64,000 bases of DNA from Flexivirga endophytica (GCF_014640635.1 NZ_BMHI01000005.1:580736-644735), one strand, 5' to 3'. Positions 35,884 to 45,174 are shown, counted from the stretch's first letter. Made by a program: numbers and translations. The notes: a model not told the origin generated them from the sequence alone.

Positions 35884-37301
35884 GTGAGTCATTGGTCGCC
35901 GGAGTCGACAGTTCGACCCAGTCCTGCAAGATCGTCGTCTGCGAGGCGGCGACCGGCAGGGTGGTCCGACAGGCCAGAGCGGGTCATCCCGACGGCACGC
36001 AGGTGAGTGCCGACGCGTGGTGGTCCGCGTTCGAGGAGGCACGAAGCGGTGGCCTGCTCGACGGCGTGCAGGCGATCGCGGTCGGTGGGCAGCAGCACGG
36101 CATGGTCACGCTGGACGATGCCGATCGGCTGGTGCGCGACGCGATGCTCTGGAACGACACCAGCTCTGCGCCCCAGGCGGCCGAGCTTGTCGACGAGCTC
36201 GGCGGCGCACCTGCATGGGTCGACGCGGTCGACCTGGTTCCGGTGGCGAGCTTCACCGGCACGAAGCTGCGCTGGCTGGCCGAGCAGGAGCCCGACAATG
36301 CCGCGCAGACCGAGACGGTCGTGCTGCCACACGACTGGCTCACCGGGCGGATCCTGAAGGACGGCAACGGTTTCCAGGGATGGACGACGGACCGGGGCGA
36401 TGCATCGGGCACCGCCTACTGGTCGCCGGTGACCGGCGAATACCGGCACGACCTGTTGCGGCGCGCGTTCGGTCGTGACGTGCAGGTGCCGCGGGTGGTC
36501 GGGGCTTCGGAGGCGGCCGGCCGGACCGCCGGCGGGATGCTCGTAGCGGCCGGGACGGGCGACAACGCCGCGGCCGCGCTCGGCCTGGCGATCGAGCCCG
36601 GCGACGTCGTCGTCTCGCTCGGCACCAGCGGCGCGGTCTTCACCGTGCACGATCGCCCGGTCGGCGACGTCTCCGGAGCAGTGGCGGGGTTCGCCGACGC
36701 GACCGGCCGGCACCTTCCGCTGCTGGCGACCTTGAACGCAGCGCGGGTGCTCGTGGCCGCGGCAAGCACCCTGGATGTCGACCTGGCCGGTCTCGACGCG
36801 CTCGCCGCGTCGGCTCCGATCGGCGCCGACGGACTGACCCTGCTGCCCTATCTGGACGGCGAGCGGACGCCGAACCTGCCGATGGCGCAGGGCACGCTGG
36901 CCGGCATCACCCGGGCCAACTCGACTCCGGCGCACCTCGCCCGCGCGTATGTCGAGGGCATGCTCTGCAACCTCAAGGGCTGCATCGACGCGCTGGCCCG
37001 CAACGACATACACGCCAGCAGGGTGCTGCTGATCGGCGGCGCGGCCGCCGCGAGCACCGTCCGCTCAGCGGCCGCAGACATCTTCGGGGTGCCGGTGCTG
37101 GTGCCGGAGCCGGGGGAGTATGTCGCGCTCGGCGCGGCACGCCAGGCTGCGTGGGCGCTCGCGGGAGGGTCGGCTCCACCGGAGTGGGACGTCCCTGTGG
37201 CTGCGACGGTCGAGCCGTCGGATCCCGGGGCGGGCGCCGTGGCCGCGGGCCGCTATCGCGACTTGGTGGATGCGCGCCATCCCGGCGCGGTCATTCGCTG
37301 A
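35880..37301 (+). CDS. xylB: Xylulokinase (FGGY kinase)
   Basis: Phosphorylates D-xylulose to xylulose-5-phosphate; 473 residues. Visible FGGY features are VAGVDSSTQSCKIVV (phosphate loop), AVGGQQHGMV, AMLWNDTSS, GTGDNAAAALG and the ATP site SLGTSGAVF. The C-terminal LLIGGAAAASTVRSAAADIFG is a conserved ATPase element. The ATG at 35880 overlaps a 6-codon ORF. It could take xylulose from XylA or from the polyol dehydrogenase at 28744. Other FGGY pentulokinases cannot be fully excluded. Confidence 0.87.
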   Translation: MSESLVAGVDSSTQSCKIVVCEAATGRVVRQARAGHPDGTQVSADAWWSAFEEARSGGLLDGVQAIAVGGQQHGMVTLDDADRLVRDAMLWNDTSSAPQAAELVDELGGAPAWVDAVDLVPVASFTGTKLRWLAEQEPDNAAQTETVVLPHDWLTGRILKDGNGFQGWTTDRGDASGTAYWSPVTGEYRHDLLRRAFGRDVQVPRVVGASEAAGRTAGGMLVAAGTGDNAAAALGLAIEPGDVVVSLGTSGAVFTVHDRPVGDVSGAVAGFADATGRHLPLLATLNAARVLVAAASTLDVDLAGLDALAASAPIGADGLTLLPYLDGERTPNLPMAQGTLAGITRANSTPAHLARAYVEGMLCNLKGCIDALARNDIHASRVLLIGGAAAASTVRSAAADIFGVPVLVPEPGEYVALGAARQAAWALAGGSAPPEWDVPVAATVEPSDPGAGAVAAGRYRDLVDARHPGAVIR

Positions 37302-37310
37302 TCCGCCTCC

Positions 37311-37357
37311 GGGCATGACGAAGCCGACCGCGTCATGCCCGCTCCACCCGGTGGAGC
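37311..37357 (+). terminator. Two hairpins after xylB
   Basis: GGGCATGACG (37311-37320) pairs perfectly with CGTCATGCCC (37331-37340). A second hairpin, GCTCCACC-C-GGTGGAGC (37341-37357), follows at once. There is no T-run; tandem T-less hairpins are usual in high-GC genomes. They lie between the xylB stop and the small minus-strand ORF and could serve both. Confidence 0.5.
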
Positions 37358-37400
37358 GCCGATGCGGTCGGCTCGTCGAAAAAGGGGTGCGCGTAGGCCG

Positions 37401-37568
37401 TCAGTCGTCGCCGCGTTCGTAGGCGAGTTGTTCGGCATACGGGCGCATGCGAGGCAACTTCCGTTGCCCTGATGTCGGCAAATGGTTGCGCGTGATGTGG
37501 TCGCGGTGCAGTGCGTCGAGCATTCTCGACGTCGTCTCGTGCACGACCGGTGAGGTGCGTGGCGCCAT
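37401..37568 (-). CDS. Small 55-residue protein, unknown
   Basis: The ATG at 37568 is preceded by AAAGGA six bases away and opens a 55-codon frame ending in TGA at 37401. The product is basic and hydrophilic (it begins MAPRTSPVVHETTSRMLDAL and ends AYERGDD), with no membrane segment or Cys. It uses TATGCC for Tyr-Ala like other genes here. I know no family. It is convergent with xylB and divergent from the MFS gene at 37822. Confidence 0.5.
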   Translation of the reverse strand: MAPRTSPVVHETTSRMLDALHRDHITRNHLPTSGQRKLPRMRPYAEQLAYERGDD

Positions 37569-37821
37569 CCTGTGTCCTTTCGGTTGCTGGCTCGGGCGGA
37601 CATGAGGTGTAACGGAGGGCTCCTCCGAATAATTCCCGGTTGCCGAAAGTCTTTCGGTCCGGGCTTCGAGGGCGCGGAACGCAGGCTGGGAAACAGCAGT
37701 GAGATTTTGCTCTCACGGCGGGTAAATGGGTCGCGCGCAATATTTCGATATGGAAGTATTGCATCTGGTTCTTGTCGTGGACCGAGCCCTGTTCTCCAGA
37801 CCCTGAAGGAGTGACTCCCGT
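37569..37821. promoter_or_regulatory. Divergent intergenic region with an operator-like palindrome
   Basis: These 253 bases separate the small ORF and the MFS gene. Locally AT-rich, they contain an imperfect palindrome at 37738-37761: CAATATTTC, a six-base spacer, and GAAGTATTG (one mismatch). AAGGAG at 37805-37810 is the likely ribosome-binding site for the MFS gene. No convincing coding frame is present. Confidence 0.45.
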
Positions 37822-39015
37822 ATGTCGTTCAACCCCTACCAGCGCGTATTGAGCATCAGTGATGCCCGACGGGTGTTGTTCCTGGGTCTGCTGCTGCGGA
37901 TCCCGATCGCGTCCGCCGCGGTCGTGCTCACCCTGCACGTCGTGCAGTCGCTCAGTCGTTCCTATTCCGAAGCCGGCCTCGTGGCAGCCGGCGCGACGCT
38001 CGCGATCGCGGTCTCGGGTCCCTGGCGCGGCAAGCTGCTGGACCGTCTGGGCCTGCGTCGTGTCGTGCTGCCGTCGCTGCTGGTCAACGCGGTCTGCTGG
38101 TCCATCGCGCCGTTCGTCGGCTACTGGCCGTTGCTCGTACTCGCAACGGTCGCAGGACTTTTCGTCGTTCCGACATTCTCGATCATTAGGCAGGGCGTCA
38201 TTGCGGCGGTGCCCGACAGCGAACGCCGCACTGCTCTCTCGCTCGACAGCGTGACCGTCGAGATGGCATTCATGGTCGGTCCGGCGGTCGCGGTCTGGCT
38301 CGCCACGGCGTTCGACACACGGTTCGTGCTGTGCGGGCTCGAGCTCGCGGGCGTGGTGGCCGGCATCGCGCTCTACCTGATGAACCCGCCGCTGCGCGGG
38401 GCCGACCCCGAGACCGACAAGGCCGGGCAGGTCGTCCCGCGGCGTGCTTGGTTCCGGGCCGGCTTCCTGGCCATCTGTGGCGCCGCGGCAGCCTGCACGA
38501 TCGTCCTCGGTGGCAGCGACGTCGCCATCGTCGCCGCGATGCGGGAGTTCGATGCGGTGAGCCAGATGAGCATCGTGCTGGTGCCGTGGGCCGCAGGCTC
38601 GCTCTTCGGTGGGCTGATCTACGGCGCGTTGTCCCGGTCGTTCCCGCCGTTCCTGCTGCTGCTCGGACTGGCGGTCGCGACCGCTCCGATGGCGTTCGCG
38701 GGTGGCACGTGGTCCCTCGCAGCGATCTCGCTCATCGCAGGGTTGTTCTGCGCACCGACGATCACTGCAACGGTCGACGCCGTGAGCCGGGTGGTGCCGT
38801 CGGCCGCGCGCGGCGAGGCGATGGGCTGGCACGGGTCGTTCATGACGGCCGGCGGTGCCCTCGGCGCCCCGCTGGCCGGCGCAGCGATCGACACCGGAGG
38901 GTTCGGGGCGGGCTTCCTGCTCGTCGCGGGGATCGGCGCTGCCGTCGCCGTCACGGGGTTTGGCGCCCTCGTCCTGCACCGTCGCCACGTGGTGCAGCAC
39001 GCCCTCGCCGCCTAG
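37822..39015 (+). CDS. MFS transporter
   Basis: A 397-residue permease with about twelve membrane segments. The RGKLLDRLGLRRVVLPSLL loop between helices 2 and 3 is an MFS motif-A relative. The C-terminal half contains GWHGSFMTAGGALGAPLAGAAIDTGG, typical of drug or metabolite exporters. The ATG at 37822 is preceded by AAGGAG at the upper end of normal spacing. The palindrome at 37738-37761 may control it. The substrate is unknown. Confidence 0.82.
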   Translation: MSFNPYQRVLSISDARRVLFLGLLLRIPIASAAVVLTLHVVQSLSRSYSEAGLVAAGATLAIAVSGPWRGKLLDRLGLRRVVLPSLLVNAVCWSIAPFVGYWPLLVLATVAGLFVVPTFSIIRQGVIAAVPDSERRTALSLDSVTVEMAFMVGPAVAVWLATAFDTRFVLCGLELAGVVAGIALYLMNPPLRGADPETDKAGQVVPRRAWFRAGFLAICGAAAACTIVLGGSDVAIVAAMREFDAVSQMSIVLVPWAAGSLFGGLIYGALSRSFPPFLLLLGLAVATAPMAFAGGTWSLAAISLIAGLFCAPTITATVDAVSRVVPSAARGEAMGWHGSFMTAGGALGAPLAGAAIDTGGFGAGFLLVAGIGAAVAVTGFGALVLHRRHVVQHALAA

Positions 39016-39057
39016 CGGCCCCGGCCACCTGAATCGCGGTCTCACTAAGGTGACGTC

Positions 39058-40038
39058 GTGACTCAGGTGGCGGTGTTCTTCCTCGGCGGCACGATCAGCA
39101 TGACCGGGACCGACGACACGGGAGCGGTCGTCCGCCTGACCGGCGCCGACCTGCTGCATGCGCCGCAGGTCGAGGCGCTCGGCATCGACACCGAGGTCGT
39201 GGACTTCCGTGCGGTGGGCAGCTCGCGCATCTCGGTCGCCGACCTCGCCGAGTTGCACGAGGCGGCGGAGACCGCTGTGGCCGGCGGTGCGGATGGCGTG
39301 CTGGTCGTGCAGGGCACGGACACCCTCGAAGAGACGTCGTTCCTCATGGACCTGTGGTGGGACCACACCGAGCCGATCGTGTTCACCGGAGCGATGCGCA
39401 ACCCCGGACTGCCGGGGCCGGACGGCCCGGCCAACCTCGTCGCGGCGCTTCGCGTGGCGGCGGACCCCGGCAGTCGCGGCCTGGGCGCCCTCGTCGTGCT
39501 GAACGATGAGATACACGCCGCGCGGTTCGTCGCGAAGCGGCACACCAGCAGCGTCGCCGCATTCGTGTCGCCGGGCGCCGGCCCGGTGGGCCGGGTCGAG
39601 GAGGGCACGGTCCGGTTCACGACGAGCGTGTCGCGCCATACAGTCATCGGCCGGCCGCTGCGTGCGGTGCGCGTGCCGCTGATCGTCACGGTCATGGACG
39701 ACGACGGCGGGCTCTTCGACGCGGCGCGCGACTGCGATGGTCTCGTCGTCGCCGCGTTCGGCGTCGGCCACCTGCGGCCCGAGATCGCCGACCGTGCGGC
39801 CGCACTGGCCGGGTCCCGTCCAGTGGTCCTCGCCTCTCGGACGGGCGCCGGTGCGGTCCACATCGCGACCTACGGCGGGCCGGGGAACGAACGTGATCTG
39901 GTCGACCGGGGTCTTCTCCCGGCCGGCACGCTGGACGCCTACAAGGCCCGTCTGCTGCTGCTCGCCCTGCTGGCGTCGGGGCTGGGCGGCGACTCTGCTC
40001 GTGCCGCATTCACCGGCCATGTCGGTGGCTACGCCTAG
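39058..40038 (+). CDS. L-asparaginase
   Basis: Hydrolyses asparagine to aspartate and ammonia; 326 residues, typical of type I/II bacterial asparaginases. The GTG at 39058 is preceded by AAGGTGA. The first active-site Thr is in FLGGTISM and the second Thr-Asp pair in VVQGTDTLEETSF, with the conserved GAMRNP loop further on. There is no signal peptide, so the enzyme should be cytoplasmic. The stop TAG (40036-40038) is shared with the -10 box of the next gene. Confidence 0.88.
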   Translation: MTQVAVFFLGGTISMTGTDDTGAVVRLTGADLLHAPQVEALGIDTEVVDFRAVGSSRISVADLAELHEAAETAVAGGADGVLVVQGTDTLEETSFLMDLWWDHTEPIVFTGAMRNPGLPGPDGPANLVAALRVAADPGSRGLGALVVLNDEIHAARFVAKRHTSSVAAFVSPGAGPVGRVEEGTVRFTTSVSRHTVIGRPLRAVRVPLIVTVMDDDGGLFDAARDCDGLVVAAFGVGHLRPEIADRAAALAGSRPVVLASRTGAGAVHIATYGGPGNERDLVDRGLLPAGTLDAYKARLLLLALLASGLGGDSARAAFTGHVGGYA

Positions 40039-40041
40039 AGT
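40036..40041 (+). promoter_or_regulatory. -10 box TAGAGT, leaderless start of the YcaQ-like gene
   Basis: TAGAGT ends seven bases before the GTG at 40049. Its first three bases are the asparaginase stop codon, so one TAG serves both purposes. Confidence 0.6.
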
Positions 40042-40048
40042 CGCGTAG

Positions 40049-41284
40049 GTGAGCCCAGCACCCCTTCCTGACTCGTTGTCGGCAGCTCAGGCCCGGCGGA
40101 TCACCTTGGTGGCCCAAGGTTTTCGCGATCCGCGGCATTCGCCGCCGACGATGCGCACCTTGGCGCGCACCGTCGAACGCACCGGCATCCTGCAGATCGA
40201 CTCCGTCAACGTGCTGCAACGGGCTCATTTCATGCCGCTCTTCTCCCGGATGGGCCCCTATGACGTTGGCCTGCTCGACCGTGCCGCGGGCAGGTCGCCG
40301 AGACGGCTGGTCGAATACTGGGCGCACTGCGCGGCATACATGCCGGTCGAGCTGTGGCCGGTGATGATCCATCGGATGCGCGACTACGGCGCGCGCGGAC
40401 ACGCCTGGTTCGGAGTGCCCGACGATCCGGAGTTGCCGGCGGCGCTGCTGCGGGAGATCGAGGAGGGCGGTCCGGCGACGGCGCGCGACCTCGATGACGG
40501 CTTGCCCCGTGCCAAGGTCAACTGGGGCTGGAACTGGTCCAACACCAAGAAGGCCCTGGAGTTCCTGTTCTTCTCCGGGGAGCTCAGCGTCGCCCGGCGC
40601 AACTCGGCGTTCGAGCGGGTCTACGACCTGCCGGCACGAGTCATTCCGCCGCACGTCCTCGCCCAGCCGGAGCCAACCCTGCTGGACGCCACACGTGAGC
40701 TTCTCCGTCGGGCGGCCCGATCGTATGGCGTGGCAACCGAATTCGACCTGCGCGACTACTTCCGGCTGCAATCACCGGGCAACGTGCACCTGCCGCAGAT
40801 CGGTCCCGCACTGCACTCACTCGTCGAGGACGGCGAGCTGGTGCCGGTGACGGTCGAGGGCTGGCGGCGACCGGCATACCTGCACCGTGACGTGACGGTG
40901 CCCCGCAAGATCGCGGGGCGTGCACTGCTGAGCCCGTTCGACCCACTGGTCTGGCAGCGGGAGCGCACGGAGGCGCTCTTCGACTTCTTCTACCGCATCG
41001 AGATCTACGTGCCACAGGCCAAGCGGGTGCACGGCTACTACGTGCTGCCGTTCCTGCTCGGTGACCGCATCGTCGCCCGCGTCGATCTCAAGGCGGACCG
41101 GCAGGGGAGTGTGCTCCAGGTGCTCGGGACGTATGCCGAGCCCGGCGCCCCGGAGCACACGGCGCCCGAGTTGCTGCACGCCTTGCGTGAGCTGGCGGGA
41201 TGGCTCGGCCTGGACGATGTCGTGGTCGCCCCACGTGGCGACCTCGCGCCGGCCCTGGCGGCGCAGCTGCAGCGACCGGCCTGA
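40049..41284 (+). CDS. YcaQ-family winged-helix DNA glycosylase-like protein
   Basis: A 411-residue member of the AlkX/YcaQ (HTH_42) family, built of tandem winged helices. Family members such as E. coli YcaQ excise bases from interstrand crosslinks, using a Gln-x-Asp motif; here LQIDSVNVLQRAHFMPLFSR (residue ~50) carries the matching Q-I-D. Other family features are WAHCAAYMP, LLSPFDPLVWQRER and the C-terminal GDRIVARVDLKADR. The leaderless GTG start is supported by TAGAGT seven bases upstream. A role in alkylation damage repair is likely; the 3-methyladenine glycosylase at 61619 is not linked. Confidence 0.82.
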   Translation: MSPAPLPDSLSAAQARRITLVAQGFRDPRHSPPTMRTLARTVERTGILQIDSVNVLQRAHFMPLFSRMGPYDVGLLDRAAGRSPRRLVEYWAHCAAYMPVELWPVMIHRMRDYGARGHAWFGVPDDPELPAALLREIEEGGPATARDLDDGLPRAKVNWGWNWSNTKKALEFLFFSGELSVARRNSAFERVYDLPARVIPPHVLAQPEPTLLDATRELLRRAARSYGVATEFDLRDYFRLQSPGNVHLPQIGPALHSLVEDGELVPVTVEGWRRPAYLHRDVTVPRKIAGRALLSPFDPLVWQRERTEALFDFFYRIEIYVPQAKRVHGYYVLPFLLGDRIVARVDLKADRQGSVLQVLGTYAEPGAPEHTAPELLHALRELAGWLGLDDVVVAPRGDLAPALAAQLQRPA

Positions 41285-41318
41285 CGTGCAGGCGCTGCGA
41301 AATATCGTGGGAGTGCTG

Positions 41319-41378
41319 GCGGGGTCCCCGCGAAGTATTCGGAGGAGCGGAGCGGGGGAGAAACCTCGTGGGGTGCCT
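41319..41378. repeat. 60-bp GCGGGGTCCCCGCGAAGT repeat, copy 2
   Basis: Matches copy 1 at 54 of 60 positions, with the same palindrome GCGGGGTCCCCGC and interrupted outer arms. Its last base is the first of the citB stop codon on the minus strand, so it fills the gap between two convergent genes. Confidence 0.75.
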
Positions 41379-42055
41379 CAGATCCAGCGGTACTCCACCT
41401 CGGGGCGACCCGCACCGGCATACCGGGAGCGACGCATCGCCAGGCCCGCGTCGCACAGGTGTTCCGCGTAGCGACGGGCGGTGACCCGGCTGACCGGCAG
41501 TTGCTCGGCCAGGTCCCGTGCGGACAGCGCGACGTCGCTGCCGCGCAGCACGGTGCTGACCTGATCGAGCATCTCCTGCGACAGGCCCTTGGGCAGCTCT
41601 ACCGGGCGACTGGGGCGCAGCGACCCGAGCATCTGGTCGATCTCCGACTGGTTCGTGACCGACGAAACCGCCTCGGTCTGCTCGACATACGCCCGGTAGG
41701 CCTCCAGTCGTTCACGCAGCGTCGGGAACGTGAAGGGCTTCAGCACATACTGCATCACCCCGAGCGACACAGCGGACCGCACCACGTCCAACTCGCGCGC
41801 GGAAGTGACCGCGATGACGTCCGCCCGATGGCCGGCCGAGCGGACGGCGCGCAGCACGTCCAGACCGTGCCGGTCGGGCAGGTGCATGTCAAGCAGGATG
41901 ACGTCGACGTGGTGATCCTGCAGCGCCTGGATCGCGGCCTGGCAACTGCCCACGGTGGCCGCCACCGAGAAGCCGGCGACGCGCTCGACATACGCCGTGT
42001 GCGCCTCGGCAGCGATCGGCTCGTCCTCGACGACGAGCACGCGCAGATCGGTCAT
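41378..42055 (-). CDS. CitB/DcuR-type response regulator
   Basis: A 225-residue response regulator for a di- or tricarboxylate-sensing system. The receiver domain has the phosphoacceptor Asp56 in VILLDMHLP, plus VTSARE and VLKPF. The C-terminal region ends in a HTH (LSARDLAEQLPVSRVTARRYAEHLCDAGLA). The ATG overlaps the kinase stop by four bases (ATGA). The target is almost certainly the divergent dicarboxylate carrier gene. Confidence 0.9.
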   Translation of the reverse strand: MTDLRVLVVEDEPIAAEAHTAYVERVAGFSVAATVGSCQAAIQALQDHHVDVILLDMHLPDRHGLDVLRAVRSAGHRADVIAVTSARELDVVRSAVSLGVMQYVLKPFTFPTLRERLEAYRAYVEQTEAVSSVTNQSEIDQMLGSLRPSRPVELPKGLSQEMLDQVSTVLRGSDVALSARDLAEQLPVSRVTARRYAEHLCDAGLAMRRSRYAGAGRPEVEYRWI

Positions 42056-43683
42056 CGCGCGACCCTACCGACCGGGAGCCGCACCACGAATCGCGTTGGG
42101 GGACCGGTGACTTCGACGGTGCCCTCGAGTCGGGCTACTGCTTGAGCCACGAGCGCCAGTCCCACGCCGCGCCTGCCCGCCTGCCCCGACTCCTTGGTCG
42201 AGTAACCACGACGGAAGGCCTGCTCCACGTCGCCGCTGAGACCGGGCCCGTTGTCGGTGACCGTCATGGTGGTCCAGCCGTCCGTCACTTGTGCGTCGAA
42301 CCGCACGATCCGGTCCCCGTCCAGGTCGCTCACCGCGTCGAAGGCGTTGTCGACGAGGTTTCCCACGATGGTGACCAGGTCCGTGGTCGGCGCGGCATCC
42401 TCGGGGACCACGGAGTCCGGCTCGATCAGCAGCGTGATGCCACGCTCACGGGCCTGCGCCGCCTTGCCCAACAGCAGTGCGGTGATCGCCGGTTCCCCGT
42501 GGACGGCGCCGACGACCCGGTCGGTGAGACCCTGTGCCTGATCCAGTTCCTCGGTGGCGAAGTTCAGCGCCCGGTCGGTGTGTCCGAGTTCGATGAGGGA
42601 CACGATCGTGTGCAACCGGTTGGACGCTTCGTGGGTCTGGGACCGCAACGCATCGGTGAGGCTGCGTGCGGAGTCGAGTTCACCGGTGAGGGCGACGAGC
42701 TCGGTCCGGTCGCGCATCGTGACGACATACCCGAGCGGCTTGCCGCCGGGGGCGACCACAGCCTTGCTCACGACGAGGGTCCGGCCACTTGCGATCTGCA
42801 GCTCATCGTGTCGGGTGCTGTCGTCGGTCAGCGTGGCCACCATCGGTGCAGGCAGGCCGAGGTCGTCGGCCGCCCGACCGGCGAAATCCGTTGGCAGCCC
42901 GAGTAATCGCACGGCCTCGTCATTGGCGATCCGCACCCGCCCGTCGAGGTCCGTGAGCAACAGTCCGTCGGTCACCGCGTGCAGGACGGCGTCGTAGTAG
43001 TCGTACATCTCCTGCAACTGGCGGGAGCCGAGTCCACGGGTCTGCCGGCGTACCCGACGGGCAACCAGCAGCGTGCCGAGCCCGACCAGGACGGCGGCCA
43101 GCAGGCCGGCGCCGAACACGGCCGGCAACTGCTCACTGACCTGGTGGCGCACTTCCTGCTTGCGAATGCCGACCGACACCAGGCCGATGATCTTGCCGCC
43201 GTCGGTCACCGGCACGACACAACGACGGGACGGGCCCAGCGTGCCGGTGTAGTCCTCGACCACCTGGCCGCCGGCAGCCGCGGGCGCGATGTGGCCGACG
43301 AAGGTGTGTCCGATGCGCGCCGGGTTGGGGTGGCTGTAGCGCGTGCCGGTCGGGCTCATGATCACCACGAAGTCGGTGTGCGTGCGTTTCCGGACGGCTT
43401 CCGCGATCGGTTGCAGCCGCACGCTGGGATCGGCGGTGTGCAGTCCGGCGATGACCTGCGGCGACGCGGCCACGGACTGGGCGACCGCCACGACCTGCGC
43501 CGTCGCGCGGCTGTTGCTGTAGTGCCGCGCCTGCACGTAGGCACCGACCACGCCGGCCGTCACCACGATCAGCGCGACGACGGCCTGCAACGTGAAGGTC
43601 TGGGCGGCGACACTCCACAGCCGAGGGGAGCGCAGCCGTGGATGTGCCCTGGCCTCAGTCGTCATACGGGCAGCCGAGCTCAC
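42052..43683 (-). CDS. CitA/DcuS-type sensor histidine kinase
   Basis: A 543-residue membrane sensor. It has two membrane helices (about residues 29-51 and 180-200) enclosing an extracytoplasmic PAS/Cache domain, then a cytoplasmic PAS domain (about 220-330). The phosphorylated His351 is in QTHEASNRLHTIVSLIELG, the CitA/DcuS signature, followed by the ATPase domain with VGNLVDNAFDAV and NGPGLSGD. The GTG at 43683 is taken; ATG 43665 is an alternative. It probably senses citrate, fumarate or a similar acid and drives CitB-type control of the divergent carrier. Confidence 0.9.
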   Translation of the reverse strand: MSSAARMTTEARAHPRLRSPRLWSVAAQTFTLQAVVALIVVTAGVVGAYVQARHYSNSRATAQVVAVAQSVAASPQVIAGLHTADPSVRLQPIAEAVRKRTHTDFVVIMSPTGTRYSHPNPARIGHTFVGHIAPAAAGGQVVEDYTGTLGPSRRCVVPVTDGGKIIGLVSVGIRKQEVRHQVSEQLPAVFGAGLLAAVLVGLGTLLVARRVRRQTRGLGSRQLQEMYDYYDAVLHAVTDGLLLTDLDGRVRIANDEAVRLLGLPTDFAGRAADDLGLPAPMVATLTDDSTRHDELQIASGRTLVVSKAVVAPGGKPLGYVVTMRDRTELVALTGELDSARSLTDALRSQTHEASNRLHTIVSLIELGHTDRALNFATEELDQAQGLTDRVVGAVHGEPAITALLLGKAAQARERGITLLIEPDSVVPEDAAPTTDLVTIVGNLVDNAFDAVSDLDGDRIVRFDAQVTDGWTTMTVTDNGPGLSGDVEQAFRRGYSTKESGQAGRRGVGLALVAQAVARLEGTVEVTGPPTRFVVRLPVGRVAR

Positions 43684-43797
43684 TGTGCCTGCTGCCGATG
43701 AACTCTATGAACACAAACGTGACCCGCATCACTCACCACGCCATTGTCGTTGAGGCTTCCCGGTGCCAGGCCCGGGACACGAGTTGTGAGAGATGTG

Positions 43798-45174
43798 ATG
43801 AGCATGACCGCTGTGAAGGACAGAGCGCCGACACCGGCGCCCAAGAAGGACCGTACGCATTATCTGTATGCCGCCGTGGTCGTCGCGATGATCGCGGGCA
43901 TCGCGGTCGGCATCATCTGGCCGGACTTCGGCGTCCAGCTGAAATGGCTCGGGACCGCATTCGTGAACCTCATCAAGATGATGATCTCACCGATCATCTT
44001 CTGCACGATCGTTCTCGGCATCGGCTCGGTGCGCAAGGCCGCTGCCGTCGGCCGCATCGGAGGGCTCGCGCTCGGCTACTTCTTGACCATGTCGACCGTG
44101 GCGCTCGCGATCGGCCTGCTGGTCGGCAACCTCATCCATCCCGGGTCCGGGCTGCACCTGACCAAGGAACTGGCGGCGACCGGCCACCAGCAGGTGAGCA
44201 GCGAGGGCAGCGGCACGGTCGACTTCATCCTCGGCCTGGTGCCGGACACCCTGGTCTCGGCACTGACGTCGGGCTCGGTGCTGCAGGCACTGCTCGTGGC
44301 CCTGCTGGTCGGTTTCGCGCTGCAGAAGCTCGGCCCGGCCGGCGAGCCAATCCTGGTCGGCATCAAGCACTGCGAGCGACTCGTCTTCCGGCTGATGCAG
44401 ATGATCATGTATGCCGCGCCCATCGGTGCGTTCGGCGCGATGGCAGCTGTCGTCGGTGCGACCGGATGGAAGGCACTGCAAGGCCTGGCCGTGGTGATGA
44501 TCGCGTTCTACCTGACCTGCTTCATCTTCGTGTTCGGTGTGCTCGGCACGATCCTGTGGGTCGTGGCGCGCGTCAACGTGTTCTCGTTGCTGCGCTACTT
44601 GGGGCGCGAGTTCCTGCTGATCCTGTCGACCTCGTCCTCGGAATCGGCGCTGCCTCGGCTGATCGCCAAGATGGAGCACCTGGGTGTCTCCCGCCCGGTC
44701 GTGGGCATCACGGTTCCGACCGGCTACTCGTTCAATCTGGACGGCACCGCGATCTACCTGACGATGGGCTCGCTGTTCATCGCCGATGCACTCGACAAGC
44801 CGTTCAGCCTGGGACAGCAGATCTCGCTGCTGGTGTTCATGGTGATCGCGTCCAAGGGTGCCGCGGGAGTCACCGGCGCCGGGCTGGCGACGCTCGCGGG
44901 CGGCCTGCAGTCGCACCGCCCCGATCTGGTGGAAGGTGTCGGCCTCGTCGTCGGCATAGACCGGATGATGAGCGAAGCCCGCGCGTTGACCAACTTCGCC
45001 GGCAACTCGATCGCGACAGTGCTCGTGGGCCACTGGACGCACAACCTGGACCGGACGCAACTGGAGGCCGTGCTCAGCGGAGCCGCACCGTTCGACGAGA
45101 GCATGCTCGAGGGTGAGCCGGATGCCAGGGAGACGGCGCCGCCACCGAAGGAGGAACTCGTCCCGGTCGGGTGA
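43798..45174 (+). CDS. DctA-type C4-dicarboxylate (dicarboxylate/amino acid:cation) symporter
   Basis: A 458-residue DAACS-family carrier that imports succinate, fumarate or malate with protons or sodium. The serine-rich hairpin LSTSSSESALPRLIAKME and the substrate-binding GITVPTGYSFNLDGTAIYLT are diagnostic; helix-8 GNSIATVLVGHW is also conserved. The ATG at 43798 follows GAGAG. It is divergent from the CitAB-like genes across 114 bases, the normal layout for a carrier controlled by its own sensor. Confidence 0.92.
   Translation: MSMTAVKDRAPTPAPKKDRTHYLYAAVVVAMIAGIAVGIIWPDFGVQLKWLGTAFVNLIKMMISPIIFCTIVLGIGSVRKAAAVGRIGGLALGYFLTMSTVALAIGLLVGNLIHPGSGLHLTKELAATGHQQVSSEGSGTVDFILGLVPDTLVSALTSGSVLQALLVALLVGFALQKLGPAGEPILVGIKHCERLVFRLMQMIMYAAPIGAFGAMAAVVGATGWKALQGLAVVMIAFYLTCFIFVFGVLGTILWVVARVNVFSLLRYLGREFLLILSTSSSESALPRLIAKMEHLGVSRPVVGITVPTGYSFNLDGTAIYLTMGSLFIADALDKPFSLGQQISLLVFMVIASKGAAGVTGAGLATLAGGLQSHRPDLVEGVGLVVGIDRMMSEARALTNFAGNSIATVLVGHWTHNLDRTQLEAVLSGAAPFDESMLEGEPDARETAPPPKEELVPVG

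Noticed and set aside
37333..40020. 895-codon open frame on the minus strand
   Set aside because: It is antisense to the MFS and asparaginase genes, rich in Arg, Asp and His, and has no start signal or family. The real product on this strand is only the small ORF at 37401-37568.
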